NCBI GenBank assembly: GCA_964035545.1
Contig: OZ037772.1
Coordinates: 3,540,038 to 3,575,037 of the forward strand
Length of the DNA stretch: 35,000 bases
Direction: 5' to 3'
From: Bugula neritina
Lineage: Eukaryota > Bryozoa > Gymnolaemata > Cheilostomatida > Bugulidae
The notes under the pieces are model-generated. The model was not told the origin of the DNA. It saw only the letters and a program-made list of their open reading frames with translations, and ran no database searches. Of the stretch, positions 1-10,109 are shown piece by piece (position 1 is the stretch's first letter; each line of letters starts with the position of its first letter). The position numbers were made by a program, and so were the translations under genes.

Positions 1-1320
1 TAGTAGTGATATTTCATTTTCAATAGTAGGGCTTTTAGATGGTATTGATTCATCCACAATGAGAAATACTTGCAAATGTTGATAAATTATTATATGATTG
101 AATTGGTGAGTTATAATGTGTATCATTCAAATGTGAATACTGAACATGATCTGGTCACCTTGATTACCTCATATTGATTCATCGCAATTGTCAGTATAAT
201 TGTGCCATAGAGAATTCTATCAAGTTTGAAAATTGACATTCAGTTTCACATTGCTCATTCAGTGGTCCATGCTTAGTGTCACATTGGCCTTTAGGCTTAA
301 AGCAACGAAATCTAACAGTAACACTATCTATAAGTATATTTATATTATTATCGAGTATTAGCATTATGACATAAAATTAAACTTAAAGCCTGTCAGTTGT
401 AGTGTCTATGAAATTAAATTCCAAAAATAAAAAAAAAACAAAATAACAACTTTTATTCACGCTTCAACTTTCAAAACGAAGACTAGGTTCAACCCAACGA
501 GGTAAGAGGTGATCATTTAATCAGTTAATCACAATGCCTAGTATGTTATCACATTCACGTAAGTTTTCACTGTGAATCACAATAATTATGAGTATGATTT
601 AATGAGTATGGCAATCCCAACGACAATAAGTAGGTAAATCAAATATCCTTTAGCCCCGCCTACTTTCGCAAAATCGAGTGGCATCGATAGCCCGAGCAAA
701 ATCTGGAAAGCGTTCAGTACAGAAAACCTGTTTAGACCTCTTTTTGATTTGCTAATAACTTTTAATATAGTTCATGCAGAGAAAATTTGAAGATATCATT
801 GTGTAGCAGAGCCTTATATTAAACTGATTTTATGATCACGAACCCCTTCAAATCCTCTGCTCCTTGTGGTAAGGAGTGTTAAAATATAGTAAAAATCCAT
901 ATTTTTCAATCGATAATTTAAGTTATAATTTGTGACAGATATGTAAAATGAATATATTTTAAAACCATCTCTAAGGGTTTTCTATCAATTGAAGTATTAA
1001 TATGATGATATTATGCTTTAGCTATTTAGTTATAATGATTTAAGTCGAAGGCTATGCTCAAGACTTGTAGATTTTTGAGATAGCTATTACGCTATTGTTG
1101 CTAAACGCATGAAAATAAGTGGGTTCGCTAAAGCATTCATGGCGTGAAGATTTAATTGCTCGGGTAACTGGTTGAACGTCATAAATTTACAAGCTAATAT
1201 CTGCACTTGTAGTTGATCTTGCCTGTTGAAAGTGCATTGAAGTTCACTCAAATTTTTTTGTCTACCGATCTAACCTAAAATTAAACTGTAAAGCGTTACT
1301 TGAAAATTATCATTTGATGT
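1..1320. other. AT-rich intergenic DNA, no gene seen
   Basis: No exon with convincing protein sequence is visible on either strand. The stretch is AT-rich, with scattered A runs such as that near 425-440 and no clear repeat structure. It may be intergenic, or an intron or distal upstream region of the collagen locus. Confidence 0.5.
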
Positions 1321-2300
1321 ACCTACAATAAGTATAACTGTGAGTGTGAGTGACTGACTGACTGAGTGTGACTGATAAGAGCCAGGCCAATGCCAGGGGC
1401 AATCGCAATCACAATCGGTATGACTGAACCACTATCAGTATAAGTATTACAATCACAAAGTCAAATGACAATGCCAATAGCACTATCAATATCATATTGA
1501 ATTGAATTTTGAATGCGAATATCAAATACTAATAGCACCCTCTTACTCTTAGTCTTACTATTACTATTAGTATTACTATTACTATTAGTATTACTTACAA
1601 CTTGCTTATGCAAGAGAATTAAATCTTTAAAGCGTAGCATCCTTTTCAAGCAAAATAAGGATAATAAGTTTCGTCAAATTGAGTTAAAAACTACAACTTA
1701 TAAGTCACAAGTATAAAGCAACTCATGCTGATGCTCAGTCATCACTAATCCTAGTGTAGTGGGTACGGCAAGCATATAGCATAATTTATTTTACAATGCG
1801 ACAAGATTATCTAGACGGTGCGCTTACGCCTCTCATTGTACTTAAGCAATATCCAATTGTATGGTTTTGTGACTTTAAAATCCGTTTTTGAGAAGCAAGG
1901 CTAGATAGAAATTAATGATCGATATTGACTCGCTAAGAGTACTCATGTAAACCCGCAAACTACAACTTTTAACTTGACCGCAAAGCTGGAAGTACGATAA
2001 GCGTCGCCGTATTGATTTCAGGCGAATTTTAGTTGATTTCTTTCAAACTGCTGAGAAGTAATATTTGCTTCCATTTTATGTCTGTATCAGCCATCAGGGC
2101 TATCGCGATACAATTATAAATGTTCTTAATTCAATCAATATTATGAAATAATTATTGTAGAAAATTCAATTTTGAGACATAGTTATAGTACATACTCATA
2201 CTCAATCCCATACTCAATCTCATACTGAGTCTGATACTCATAGTCATAGTGATAGTCTTTGCCAGATTATTGCTAGATAATTTAAGCTAGTACTACTACT
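1321..2300. repeat. Low-complexity tri-, tetra- and hexanucleotide runs
   Basis: Short simple-sequence patches lie here: a gtgagtgtgag/gactgactgactg patch near 1338-1372, a tactattactattagtatt run near 1555-1595, and catactcatactcaatc-type repeats near 2190-2260. Short reading frames across the 1513-1650 patch are Leu/Val-rich or Asn/Ser-rich by composition only. No gene is seen. Confidence 0.6.
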
Positions 2301-2470
2301 AGTACTACTACTACTAGTACTACTACTACTAGTACTACTACTACTAGTACTACTACTACTACTACTAGTACTAATAGTATTATTCACAGTACTAATAGTA
2401 ATAGTATTAGAGTAATACTAATTGTAACACTACCACTAGTAGTAGCAGTAGTGCTAGTAGTAGTAGGCTA
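2286..2470. repeat. ACT/AGT trinucleotide microsatellite
   Basis: A run of tactactactag units lies at about 2288-2370. It is followed by degenerate actaatagtaatag and tagtagtagcagtag patches. Because act and agt are reverse complements, the run can fold on itself. It has no coding content. Confidence 0.85.
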
Positions 2471-3152
2471 CATGATGATGATCATTATGATTATGATTAT
2501 GAAGATGGTTATTACTATAACTATTACGGTATGAGTATAACTATAACTGTATTAATATTTGATTTTATTTTGCATTGCTAATTGAAGACCATGCGTTAAA
2601 ATTAACTGTTTCTCTCTTTTCAAGTTGCACACTAATAGACATATATGCTTTCAATTTTTTTGGTCTATCTTTATGTTGTGAAACTTGACCAGTATGACTA
2701 CGACTAACTGTAACTAGAATAAAATATTGGAGGATAGAGAAGTTCCATACAGTTACACCTCCTTTGACTTGTGCTACCGTCGGTAGTGCTAAAAGAGTGG
2801 AGCCAAAGAAAAGCATAATCACAGAATTCACAGCCTGCTGGTTTGAGATTTTTGTGGTCTAGAGATTGTACTGGGTTACAGAGATCTTTTTCCCGTCTGT
2901 GAATTTTTGATCCCTGCGGTTGTTTCTGACTGTGAGTAGTTGGAGGTGTTGAGGGAGTGGGCTCACTGGGTAGGCTATATTATTGTAATCATATTAACCA
3001 ACTTGACAGTTTACTAATTCATTGTCTAACTCTGTCTGTCTTAGTCTAGTAACACTATTTATTTACTTATTAATTTATTTATTTGACTAAATCTTGTCTG
3101 TCTTTGTCTAGTAACACTATTTATTTATTTATTTACTTATTAATTTAATTAA
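2471..3152. other. Non-coding stretch with a short tandem duplication
   Basis: No supported gene. At about 3024-3150 a segment containing gtctagtaacactatttatt occurs twice in tandem with a period of roughly 67 bp, with tttatt runs inside. An 88-codon minus-strand frame at 2565-2831 starts with a hydrophobic stretch but has no other support. Confidence 0.5.
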
Positions 3153-4299
3153 ATTACTAGTTTATATTACCAAGTTATATTACTAGTTTATATTACCAAG
3201 TTATATTACTAGTTTATGTTACCAAGTTATATTAATAGTTTATATTACCAAGGTATATTACTAGTTTATATTACCGAATTATATTACTAGTTAATGTTAC
3301 TAAGTTATATTACTAGTTTATATTACCAAGTTATATTACTAGTTTATGTAACCAAGTTATATTACTAGTTTATGTTACCAGTTTATGTTACCAAGTTATA
3401 TCACTAGTTTATGTTACCAAATTAAATCACTAGTTTATATTACCAAGTTATACTACCGAGTTATATTACTAGTTTATGTTATCAAGTTATATTACTAGTT
3501 TATGTTATCAAGTTATATTACTAGTTTATTTTGCCAAGTTATATTACTAGTTTATATTACCAAGTTATATTACTAGTTTATATCACCAAGTTATATTACT
3601 AGTTTATGTTACCAAGTTATATTACTAGTTTATGTTACCAAGTTACATTACTAGTTTATATTACCAAGTTATATTACTAGTTTATATTACCAAATTAAAT
3701 CACTAGTTTATATTACCAAGTTATACTACCGAGTTATATTACTAGTTTATGTTGCGAAGTTATATTACTAGTTTATGTTATCAAGTTATATTACTAGTTT
3801 ATGTTACCAAGTTATATTACTAGTTGATATTACCAAGTTATATTACTAGTTTACGTTACCAAATTATATTACTAGTTTATTTTGCCAAGTTATATTACTA
3901 GTTTATATTACCAAGTTATATTACTAGTTTATATCACCAATTTATATTACTAGTTTATGTTACGAAGTTATATTACTAGTTTACGTTACCAAATTATATT
4001 ACTAGTTTATTTAGCCAAGTTATATTACCAGTTTATATTACCAAGTTATATTACTAGTTTATTTTGCCAAGTTATATTACTAGTTTATATTACCAAGTTA
4101 TATTACTAGTTTATATCACCAAGTTATATTACTAGTTTATGTTACCAAGTTATATTACTAGTTTATGTTACCAAGTTATATTACTAGTTTATGTTACCAA
4201 GTTATATTACTAGTTTATATCACCAAGTTATATTACTAGTTTATATCACCAAGTTATATTACTAGTTTATATTACCAAGTTATATTACTAGTTTATTTT
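3153..4299. repeat. 26-bp minisatellite, about 44 copies
   Basis: A continuous tandem array of the unit aagttatattactagttta plus tattacc (26 bp). Each unit splits into two related 13-bp halves, aagttatattact and agtttatattacc, so the array arose from a 13-bp dimer. Variant units (tatgttacc, tatcacc, tttgcc, aaattaaatc) recur in blocks, which points to higher-order duplication. It lies directly upstream of the first recognisable collagen-locus exon. Confidence 0.95.
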
Positions 4300-4564
4300 G
4301 TTCTAAACTCTATTAGAGTTTAAAAGTGTTGCTTTCTGTTGTACTTATATCTGTGCTGGCCAGGATTTTTGAATGATTTTTGTAATGTATTTACGTAACA
4401 GAGTGTAAAATTAAAGCTGAATTTGCCTTATTTTTTATATATTTTGTTTGTGATTATCAGCATTTTTATTTGTAGAGATAAAATTTATCAAAAGAGTTTC
4501 ATACACTTGTATTTACTTAGACTCGGACTGTGTTGGTGTGTGTGGGGGGGGGGACTTTGCTCAG

Positions 4565-4704
4565 ACACCTGCAAGTACGAGCTGTCATGCACACTAGGCA
4601 GGACGTGTCAAGGTGGCAGGTGCTTCTATCCGTGTACTGACAACACAGCCTGTCCTAGTGATGGACAGATCTGTCACCATGGTGTCTGTAAAGAGGGCTG
4701 TCAG
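4565..4704 (+). CDS. Cys-rich module exon (collagen locus, N-terminal part)
   Basis: The exon follows acceptor ttgctcag and ends at donor cag|gtgagt. It starts at codon position 2 and ends on a whole codon. It encodes about 46 residues with nine Cys, including SCTLGRTCQGGRCFYPC and QICHHGVCKEGC, a spacing like small disulfide-knotted modules (EB, Dickkopf-N or WAP-like); no family could be fixed by eye. It has no internal lesion. A link to the collagen exons is inferred from strand, order and a similar module at 6311-6454. Confidence 0.6.
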
Positions 4705-4779
4705 GTGAGTAGTCACTATGACTTATACTGCGAGTTATCGATGATTTTCATACTATGAGTTATGACTACCTACTATAGT

Positions 4780-4925
4780 TTATACTGTGAGACCAAGTAG
4801 CTGCTGTAACTTATACTGCAAATCATGACTAACTGATATCACTCATACTGTGAGTCATGACTAACTGATATCACTTATACTGTGAGACCAAGTAGCTGCT
4901 GTAACTTATACTGTGAGTCAATTAT
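4780..4925. repeat. Short duplicated segment in intron
   Basis: Two near-identical blocks containing gagaccaagtagctgctgta and cttatactgtgag/cagtcatgactaactgat-type sequence repeat within 150 bp, just after the first Cys-rich exon. Confidence 0.6.
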
Positions 4926-5009
4926 CAAAAATAGCAAAGAAGTAGAGATATACTGTGTATTAAATTTAGTAAAGTTACCTAATTATGACTGGATGCTCTT
5001 CCTTGCATC

Positions 5010-5092
5010 ACCAAAGGTTTTTACTGGGGCTTAAACCCATTACTTTAAGTTTACTAAGCAAACACTCTAACCCCTAGATCACTGCTGCACTT
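5010..5092 (-). mobile_element. tRNA-derived SINE fragment
   Basis: Read on the minus strand this has an A-box-like segment gtgatctaggggttagagtg followed about 35 bp later by a B-box-like ggtttaagccc (plus strand 5027-5037). This is the layout of an RNA polymerase III tRNA-like promoter. There is no closed acceptor stem, so a functional tRNA is unlikely. A related sequence lies on the plus strand at 25210-25290. Confidence 0.5.
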
Positions 5093-5233
5093 GCTAATGA
5101 TCACACTTTATGTATGATTGGTACCCAAATAGGACAGAGCAAAGATAACTAAAGCGAAGATAGAATATATTTTGACACTGCTGAAAAGAATTAAGCATAG
5201 ACCGTGTTATCTCATAAAGCCTTAATATAATTA

Positions 5234-5770
5234 AGTATAGTTACTCTGTTAGTATAGTTACTCTGTTAGTATAGTTACTCTGTTAGTACAGTTACTCTGT
5301 TAGTATAATTACTCTGTTAGTATAGTTACTCTGTTAGTATAGTTACTCTGTTAGTATAGTTCCTCTGTTAGTATAGTTACTCTGTTAGTATAGTTACTCT
5401 GTTAGTATAGTTACTCTGTTAGTATAGTTACTCTGTTAGTACAGTTACTCTGTTAGTATAGTTACTCTGTTAGTACAGTTACTCTGTTAGTATAATTACT
5501 CTGTTAGTATAGTTACTCTGTTAGTATAGTTACTCTGTTAGTATAGTTACTCTGTTAGTATAGTTACTCTGTTAGTATAGTTACTCTGTTAGTACAGTTA
5601 CTCTGTTAGTACAGTTACTCTGTTAGTACAGTTACTCTGTTAGTACAGTTACTCTGTTAGTATAGTTACTCTGTTAGTATAGTTACTCTGTTAGTATAGT
5701 TACTCTGTTAGTATAGTTACTCTGTTAGTATAGTTACTCTGTTAGTATAGTTGCTCTGTTAGTATAGTTA
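5234..5770. repeat. 17-bp minisatellite, about 31 copies
   Basis: Tandem array of agtatagttactctgtt (17 bp). Units differ mainly at one position (tatag versus tacag), and the two kinds occur in blocks. It lies in the intron between the first Cys-rich exon and the candidate exon at 5909. Confidence 0.95.
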
Positions 5771-5908
5771 CAGTAACAGTTTGCTAGTCATAATAACTTG
5801 CACTGTTAGTTGCTTAACAAGTTATTCTACATCTCTTGTAGCCACAACCAAAATGGTGTCTATATATCCTGCTAGTGACTTGAGTAATGACTCATATGTC
5901 TCCTACAG

Positions 5909-5965
5909 TACGAGTGGTCAGCTTGCGGCAGTGTTGGAAGAGAGTGGAGACAACTTGGATCAGAG
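5909..5965 (+). CDS. Possible small exon of the collagen locus
   Basis: A 57-bp segment sits between acceptor tctcctacag and donor gag|gtatag. It is open and phase 0 on both sides, matching the phase-0 end at 4704 and a phase-0 start at 6311. It would encode YEWSACGSVGREWRQLGSE. In another frame a longer open stretch (from about 5842) also reads without stops, so the true exon is uncertain. Confidence 0.3.
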
Positions 5966-6024
5966 GTATAGGTATTGCTTAGTATAAGTTATACCATTAC
6001 CATATATTAGCAGAATGACAGATG

Positions 6025-6135
6025 AACTGACTGACAGACTGACTGATTGACTGACAAACTGACTGACTGACTGACTGACAAACTGACTGACTGACTGACT
6101 GGACAGACAGACTGACTGACTGACTGACTGACTGA

Positions 6136-6166
<31 letters not shown>

Positions 6167-6210
6167 ACTGACTGACTGACTGACTGACTGGACAGACAGA
6201 CAGATAAACA
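6025..6210. repeat. CTGA tetranucleotide microsatellite with CTGG core
   Basis: Runs of gactgactgactg flank a central ggctggctggctggctggct block, with gacagacaga variants at both sides. The symmetrical layout suggests slippage and conversion within one microsatellite. Confidence 0.9.
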
Positions 6211-6310
6211 GATAGGTAAATATCGATCAGATATATAGTGAAGCTACCAACTGAGACCCAGACTGTGTTTTGATACTGGTATATAATATCTTTCTACAAT
6301 GTGTTTACAG

Positions 6311-6454
6311 TTTACTGTACAAAGTATAGTTCCATCAGATGGACTCACTCTACTCATGTGTAAGACTCATCTAGAATGTCTACCCAATCTGATCTGTGTT
6401 AGCGAGGTGTGCACACTGACGTGTAAAAGTGACTCCGAGTGTGCATCTAACCAG
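6311..6454 (+). CDS. Second Cys-rich module exon (collagen locus)
   Basis: The exon lies between acceptor gtgtttacag and donor ccag|gttaga. It is 144 bp, phase 0 to phase 0. The Cys pattern (MCKTHLECLPNLICVSEVC, then TCKSDSEC) resembles the first Cys-rich exon, so the two look like tandem copies of one module. An internal acceptor at 6338 would give a shorter exon. No stop or frameshift is visible. Confidence 0.5.
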
Positions 6455-6507
6455 GTTAGATACTACATACATGTCTCTATCCTAGCAGGTATTTCACAAA
6501 CTATTCT

Positions 6508-6796
6508 GAAACCCATACTTTTATTGTTCATTGTCTATGTATTCTCCACCATATTTTTACTAGAAGTAAACTTTATTTCAGTAATGAGTTTAAAATAAAT
6601 TATTGTTTCGCATTGTACAGTTTATTATTGCCTGAATCTTGTAATAAGAATATTGACAATATTAGAGCAGCTATGTGATTGGCTTAACAATACCAGAGCA
6701 GGGATTTGATTGGCTTAACAATATCAGTGCAGCGATGTGATTAGTTTTACAATATCAGAGCAGGAATGTTATTGGCTACTCTGTTCTGTTCTGCAG
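6508..6796 (+). repeat. Intron segment duplicated at 7612-7843, copy 1
   Basis: The stretch from catacttttattgttca through ctactctgttctgttctgcag recurs at 7612-7843. Inside it (6653-6778) is a roughly 31-bp minisatellite, caatatcagtgcagcgatgt plus gattggcttaa, in about four copies. Both copies end at a splice acceptor, so an intron 3' half plus acceptor was duplicated. Confidence 0.8.
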
Positions 6797-6960
6797 GGCT
6801 TCAGAGGAAATTGAGGGGAAATGGGATTGCCCTGTGCTGTAGGGGATTGCCCTGGAAAACCCGGACATCAATGTCCAATGGGAGAGAGCCGGTCGACTGG
6901 GCTCAAGAGATTCCTCGGACCAGTCGGTGCTCCTGGTTATCCTGACCTGCAAGAACCGAG
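6797..6960 (+). pseudogene. Decayed Gly-X-Y collagen exon with TGA stop
   Basis: After acceptor ttctgttctgcag the exon reads GFRGN, stop, GEMGLP, then continues in Gly-X-Y rhythm. Gly positions are held by Cys (tgt, twice) and Arg (cgg, aga), each one base from a Gly codon. An extra residue breaks the rhythm after GDC. Near the 3' end, adding one base would restore the Gly rhythm and a phase-0 end, so a 1-bp deletion is likely. Donor gag|gttggt is kept. Confidence 0.7.
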
Positions 6961-7093
6961 GTTGGTGAATAGTATCTTTGTGGGGCTCACTGCTTATGTG
7001 GGAGTCGTCTCCTCTGAAATATTTGGAAATATAGCTTGAGTTCCTTGCCCTGTATTATCAGTTAGCCACGCCCAGGTGTTTCACAGTTTATTA

Positions 7094-7598
7094 CAGGGTT
7101 GGGGTAATTGTAATTTGTAATTGTAATTTGTTGTATTTAATTACATTTTTTCAAGTATTGAATGTAATTTGTAATTGATGTATAAAAATGTAATTGTAAT
7201 TGTAATTAATTACATATCTAATGTAATTGATTTTTACAATTACATCTCAATTACTTCAAACTTTTAAATCTTAAAAAATTCATTCTTTTTTAACATGCCT
7301 ACTGTTAAATAACAAGTTCAGGTTAAGTCAATGTAGTATAGTATCAGTGTTGAGAACAAAGGAGGTTCACCACTGTCAAAATTGCCCCTGCTAGTTGGAT
7401 CCTAGAAAGGAAATTGCATAACTTCTATTTGTCCTTTGTGAGAACAAAAGTAATTGTAATTGTACTTAATTGCTTTACAATGTAATTTTGTAATGTAATT
7501 AATTACATTTATTTCAACTGTAATTATAATTGTAATTGACAAATTCTCATGTAATTGTAATTAATTACATTCACATGTAATTGACCCCAACAACCCTG
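7094..7598 (+). mobile_element. hAT-type MITE with perfect 8-bp target duplication
   Basis: The 505-bp element starts CAGGGTTG and ends CAACCCTG. It is flanked on both sides by the identical 8-mer gtttatta (7086-7093 and 7599-7606), the target-duplication length of hAT transposons. Both ends are rich in aattgtaatt/attacaattac. The middle has no transposase coding. A diverged inverted relative lies at 30568-30980. It inserted into the duplicated intron segment. Confidence 0.88.
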
Positions 7599-7611
7599 GT
7601 TTATTATGGAG

Positions 7612-7843
7612 CTCATACTTTTATTGTTCAAGGTCTAGATGTATTCTCCACCATGTTTTTTTACTAGAAGTAAACTTTAATTCAGTAATAAGTTTAAAAT
7701 AAATTGTTTTTTCATATTTTGCTGTTTATTATTGCCTGAGTATTGTAATGAAAATATTGGCTTCACAATATCAGTGCAGCGATGTGATTGGTTTGACAAT
7801 ATCAATGCAGCGATGTGATTGGCTACTCTGTTCTGTTCTGCAG
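7612..7843 (+). repeat. Intron segment duplication, copy 2
   Basis: Homologous to 6508-6796, including ctccaccatg-ttttt-actagaagtaaa, two units of the 31-bp repeat, and the terminal ctctgttctgttctgcag. The next 41 bp do not match the exon after copy 1; the Gly-X-Y exon here instead starts at a second acceptor, 7884. Confidence 0.75.
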
Positions 7844-7884
7844 GGCCATGCCTACTTGTATTATGTGTTAATCTTGTTTTGCAG

Positions 7885-8058
7885 TGAACAGAAAAGGAAA
7901 ATGGGTCCCAAAAGACACCCGCGATCTTACAGAACTGATGGAGAGGGAGGGTTCGCCCGATGTTGATGGCCTGCCTGGTATATCCGGCAATCCTGGAGAT
8001 GCAGGAGAAAGGAGACCACCTTGTTTCTCAGGAGATACCGGAGTTCTTGGAGAACCAG
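7885..8058 (+). pseudogene. Decayed Gly-X-Y collagen exon with frameshift
   Basis: Acceptor cttgttttgcag, donor ccag|gtgatg. The first half shows Gly-X-Y in one frame (KM-GPK, then RHP, RSY, RTD, GEG, GFA) with Arg codons aga and cga where Gly is expected. The second half shows it in another frame (GLPGISGNPGDAGERRPPC) with further Gly to Arg and Gly to Cys changes. The frames switch near 7952-7970, consistent with one inserted base. Confidence 0.7.
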
Positions 8059-8213
8059 GTGATGTTTATGCTCAATTGAGTTTAATCTGTCAAGTTTCGT
8101 TGGGATCTTTTTCGTTTTCGTTATTTTATGTTTGTTACGTGGAAAAAGGAAAAAACTCTGTCTTGGAGCATTTTGGTTTTTTCAGAGAGCTTTAGATTAT
8201 TTTATTATGGTCT

Positions 8214-8424
8214 ACACAGGGGTGTAGACAGACTAAACTAGACAGGGGTGTAGACAGACTAAACTAGACAGGGCTGTAAACAGACTAAACTACACTGGGG
8301 TGTAGACAGACTAAGCTTGACAGGGGCGTAGACAGACTAAACTACATAGGGGTGTAGACAGAATAAACTACACAGGGCTGTAGACAGACTAGACTAACCA
8401 GTGGTCTAGATGGACTAAACCTAC
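8214..8424. repeat. 26-bp minisatellite, about 8 copies
   Basis: Unit caggggtgtagacagactaa plus actaga, unrelated in sequence to the 26-bp array at 3153. The last unit is the most diverged. It lies in a collagen intron. Confidence 0.9.
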
Positions 8425-8609
8425 TACGAACTTACAATTACCTTGCGTCATGACGTCTCTATTCTCTCCTATAATTTGACCTTTATTTAGGGAGCAGATT
8501 TCTAGTAGGCTATACTATAGTGACCAGTCACACTGTTTATTATAGCAACATAGAAATCAAGTTGAAAACTAGTTGCACCTGTTGTGATGCTATCAATGGG
8601 TGCTTACAG

Positions 8610-8678
8610 GTAGAGATGGAGTACCTGGAACTGTTCAGATCGGATATCGGGGTAAACAAGGAGATCAAGGTCCTACAG
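8610..8678 (+). pseudogene. Gly-X-Y exon with destroyed splice donor
   Basis: After acceptor gtgcttacag, with one base carried from the previous exon, it reads GRDGVPGTV, QI, GYRGKQGDQGPT. One Gly is missing between GTV and QI. The exon end is cctacag followed by ctaaga, where gtaaga would be a consensus donor, so a single G to C change at 8679 removes the splice site. Confidence 0.65.
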
Positions 8679-8730
8679 CTAAGAATGAGGAGTTACTCAC
8701 CCTTGCTTGTGTATTTCTGTTCTTTTTAGG

Positions 8731-8979
8731 TATTCTATAATATGCTGGGGTTTCCCTCACAGCTATTATATATGCTGGAATTTCCCTCACACCTATGATA
8801 TATGCCGGGGTTTCCCTCACAGCTATGCTGTATGCTAGGGTTTCCCTCACAGCTATTATATATGCTGGAATTCCCCTCACACCTATGCTATATGCTGGGG
8901 TTTCCCTCACAGATATTCTATATGCTGGGGTTTCCCTCACAGATATGCTGTATGCTGGGGTTCTCCTCACAGCTAGTCT
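8731..8979 (+). repeat. 30-bp minisatellite with splice-acceptor-like units
   Basis: About eight copies of tatgctggggtttccctcac plus agctattata. Every unit carries tttccctcacag, a pyrimidine tract followed by CAG. As 30 is a multiple of three, the array is open as repeated decapeptides on both strands; these are compositional, not genes. A related array lies at 27160-27327 in copy B. Confidence 0.92.
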
Positions 8980-9237
8980 GCACTAAGGCAGGGAGTAGGC
9001 TAAGTAATCATATTGAATCCCAGCAGTGCTTGTTACTTCAACTGGCAGGATTACTGTGTATGATAGTTACTCTGACTGGTTTTCATGGATCATTTTTACC
9101 ATATTGTTTGCCACATGATGCATTGTCTTAGTAAAAACAAGAAAACAAAGAAATATACCAGAAATGTTGAGAAATGTCGTGTTCCAGAATTAATAAATGA
9201 CCACTTGTAATGCATACTGGTGCTGCTTGGTTCATAG

Positions 9238-9367
9238 GACCTGTCGAACAAGCTGGAGAACCTGGTCTGGATGGCAGAAATGGAAAGACAGGAGAAACTG
9301 CACGAACTGGTATGCCTGGTCCAACCGGCTCAAGGGGGGTCACTGGAGAACCCGGATCTGATGGAAG
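9238..9367 (+). CDS. Gly-X-Y exon (two Gly substitutions)
   Basis: Acceptor tggttcatag, donor gaag|gtattt. It reads GPV, EQA, GEPGLDGRNGKTGET, ART, GMPGPTGSRGVTGEPGSDGR. Glu (gaa) and Ala (gca) stand where Gly is expected, each one base from a Gly codon. It is otherwise open and in phase with the neighbouring exons. Copy B lacks this exon. Confidence 0.75.
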
Positions 9368-9455
9368 GTATTTTTTGTGCTTTACTCTACCCTCTTCAGC
9401 TACTTGGAACTTTTTATTTGATTTAGTTTTTATAATTTGTTGTCAATTTTTTCAG

Positions 9456-9594
9456 AGACGGTTTACCTGGAGTACTGGGTGCTGATGGTAGACCTGGGGA
9501 GCAGGGTGATCAAGGACCTCCTGGCTCCATGGGTCCAGTGGGAATCCCCGGTAACCAGGGACCTGAAGGTGCTCAAGGAGACAAGGGTGATAAG
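9456..9594 (+). CDS. Intact Gly-X-Y exon, possible GC donor
   Basis: Acceptor ttttttcag. Fifteen uninterrupted triplets follow, from [12 protein letters not shown] through GAQGDKGDK. It starts by completing an Arg codon split with the previous exon. The 3' boundary appears to be aag|gcagga; no GT donor is nearby. The matching place in copy B is gag|gcaagg, close to the GC-AG intron consensus. Confidence 0.75.
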
Positions 9595-9860
9595 GCAGGA
9601 ACATTCTTTATTCAGTTTTCTATTTATTTCAGTTCTCTGGTTTTCCACTAGTCAATCATGTAGTTGTTTATTTGTTTTAGTTTATTTATGTTAATACTAA
9701 AGTTGCTTCAGTGACATCACATGATGTAATATATTACACAACAATGCAGTATAATACACCATAATATAATATGTTATACAATACAATAATATTACAGAAA
9801 ATATAATTCACTAATATCTCACAGCTAAGGTGTGTCTCCTAAATATATTCATTACTATAG

Positions 9861-9970
9861 GGACCAGCTGGGCCACAGGGTGCTTCTGGACCAACTGGAT
9901 TGTCTGGGCCAACTGGTCCTCAGGGACCCCACGGAGCTTCCGGGAATTCCCGGCGAACAAGGACCTAAAG
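9861..9970 (+). pseudogene. Gly-X-Y exon with 1-bp insertion
   Basis: Acceptor ttactatag, donor aaag|gtatga. It reads GPAGPQGASGPTGLSGPT and on to GPHGAS, then slips: the segment gcttccgggaattcc carries one base more than the clean version in copy B (gctaagggaattcc, near 27686). In the original frame a stop (taa) follows before the donor. The same insertion is present in the copy B exon at 27898. Confidence 0.75.
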
Positions 9971-10109
9971 GTATGAATTAAGTTGAACCAATCTTTGTCC
10001 TTAGTTATTGGCCATCAACAGAATCTTGACTCTAAGAGTTATCCTTCCTAGTAAGAAGGTAAGGCAATTCCTAACTCATGATAATATGAATATCATCTGC
10101 TGTTGTAAG

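Noticed and set aside
2565-2831. 88-codon minus-strand frame starting with a signal-peptide-like MNSVIMLFFGSTLLALP
   Set aside because: No domain, no supported splice partner and no neighbouring exon; a hydrophobic start alone is weak evidence.
3153-5770. CRISPR-like regular arrays
   Set aside because: Units are directly adjacent without unique spacers, and the surrounding genes are animal genes; these are minisatellites.
8665-9131. Decapeptide-repeat proteins on both strands
   Set aside because: Open only because the 30-bp minisatellite is a multiple of three; they sit in a collagen intron.
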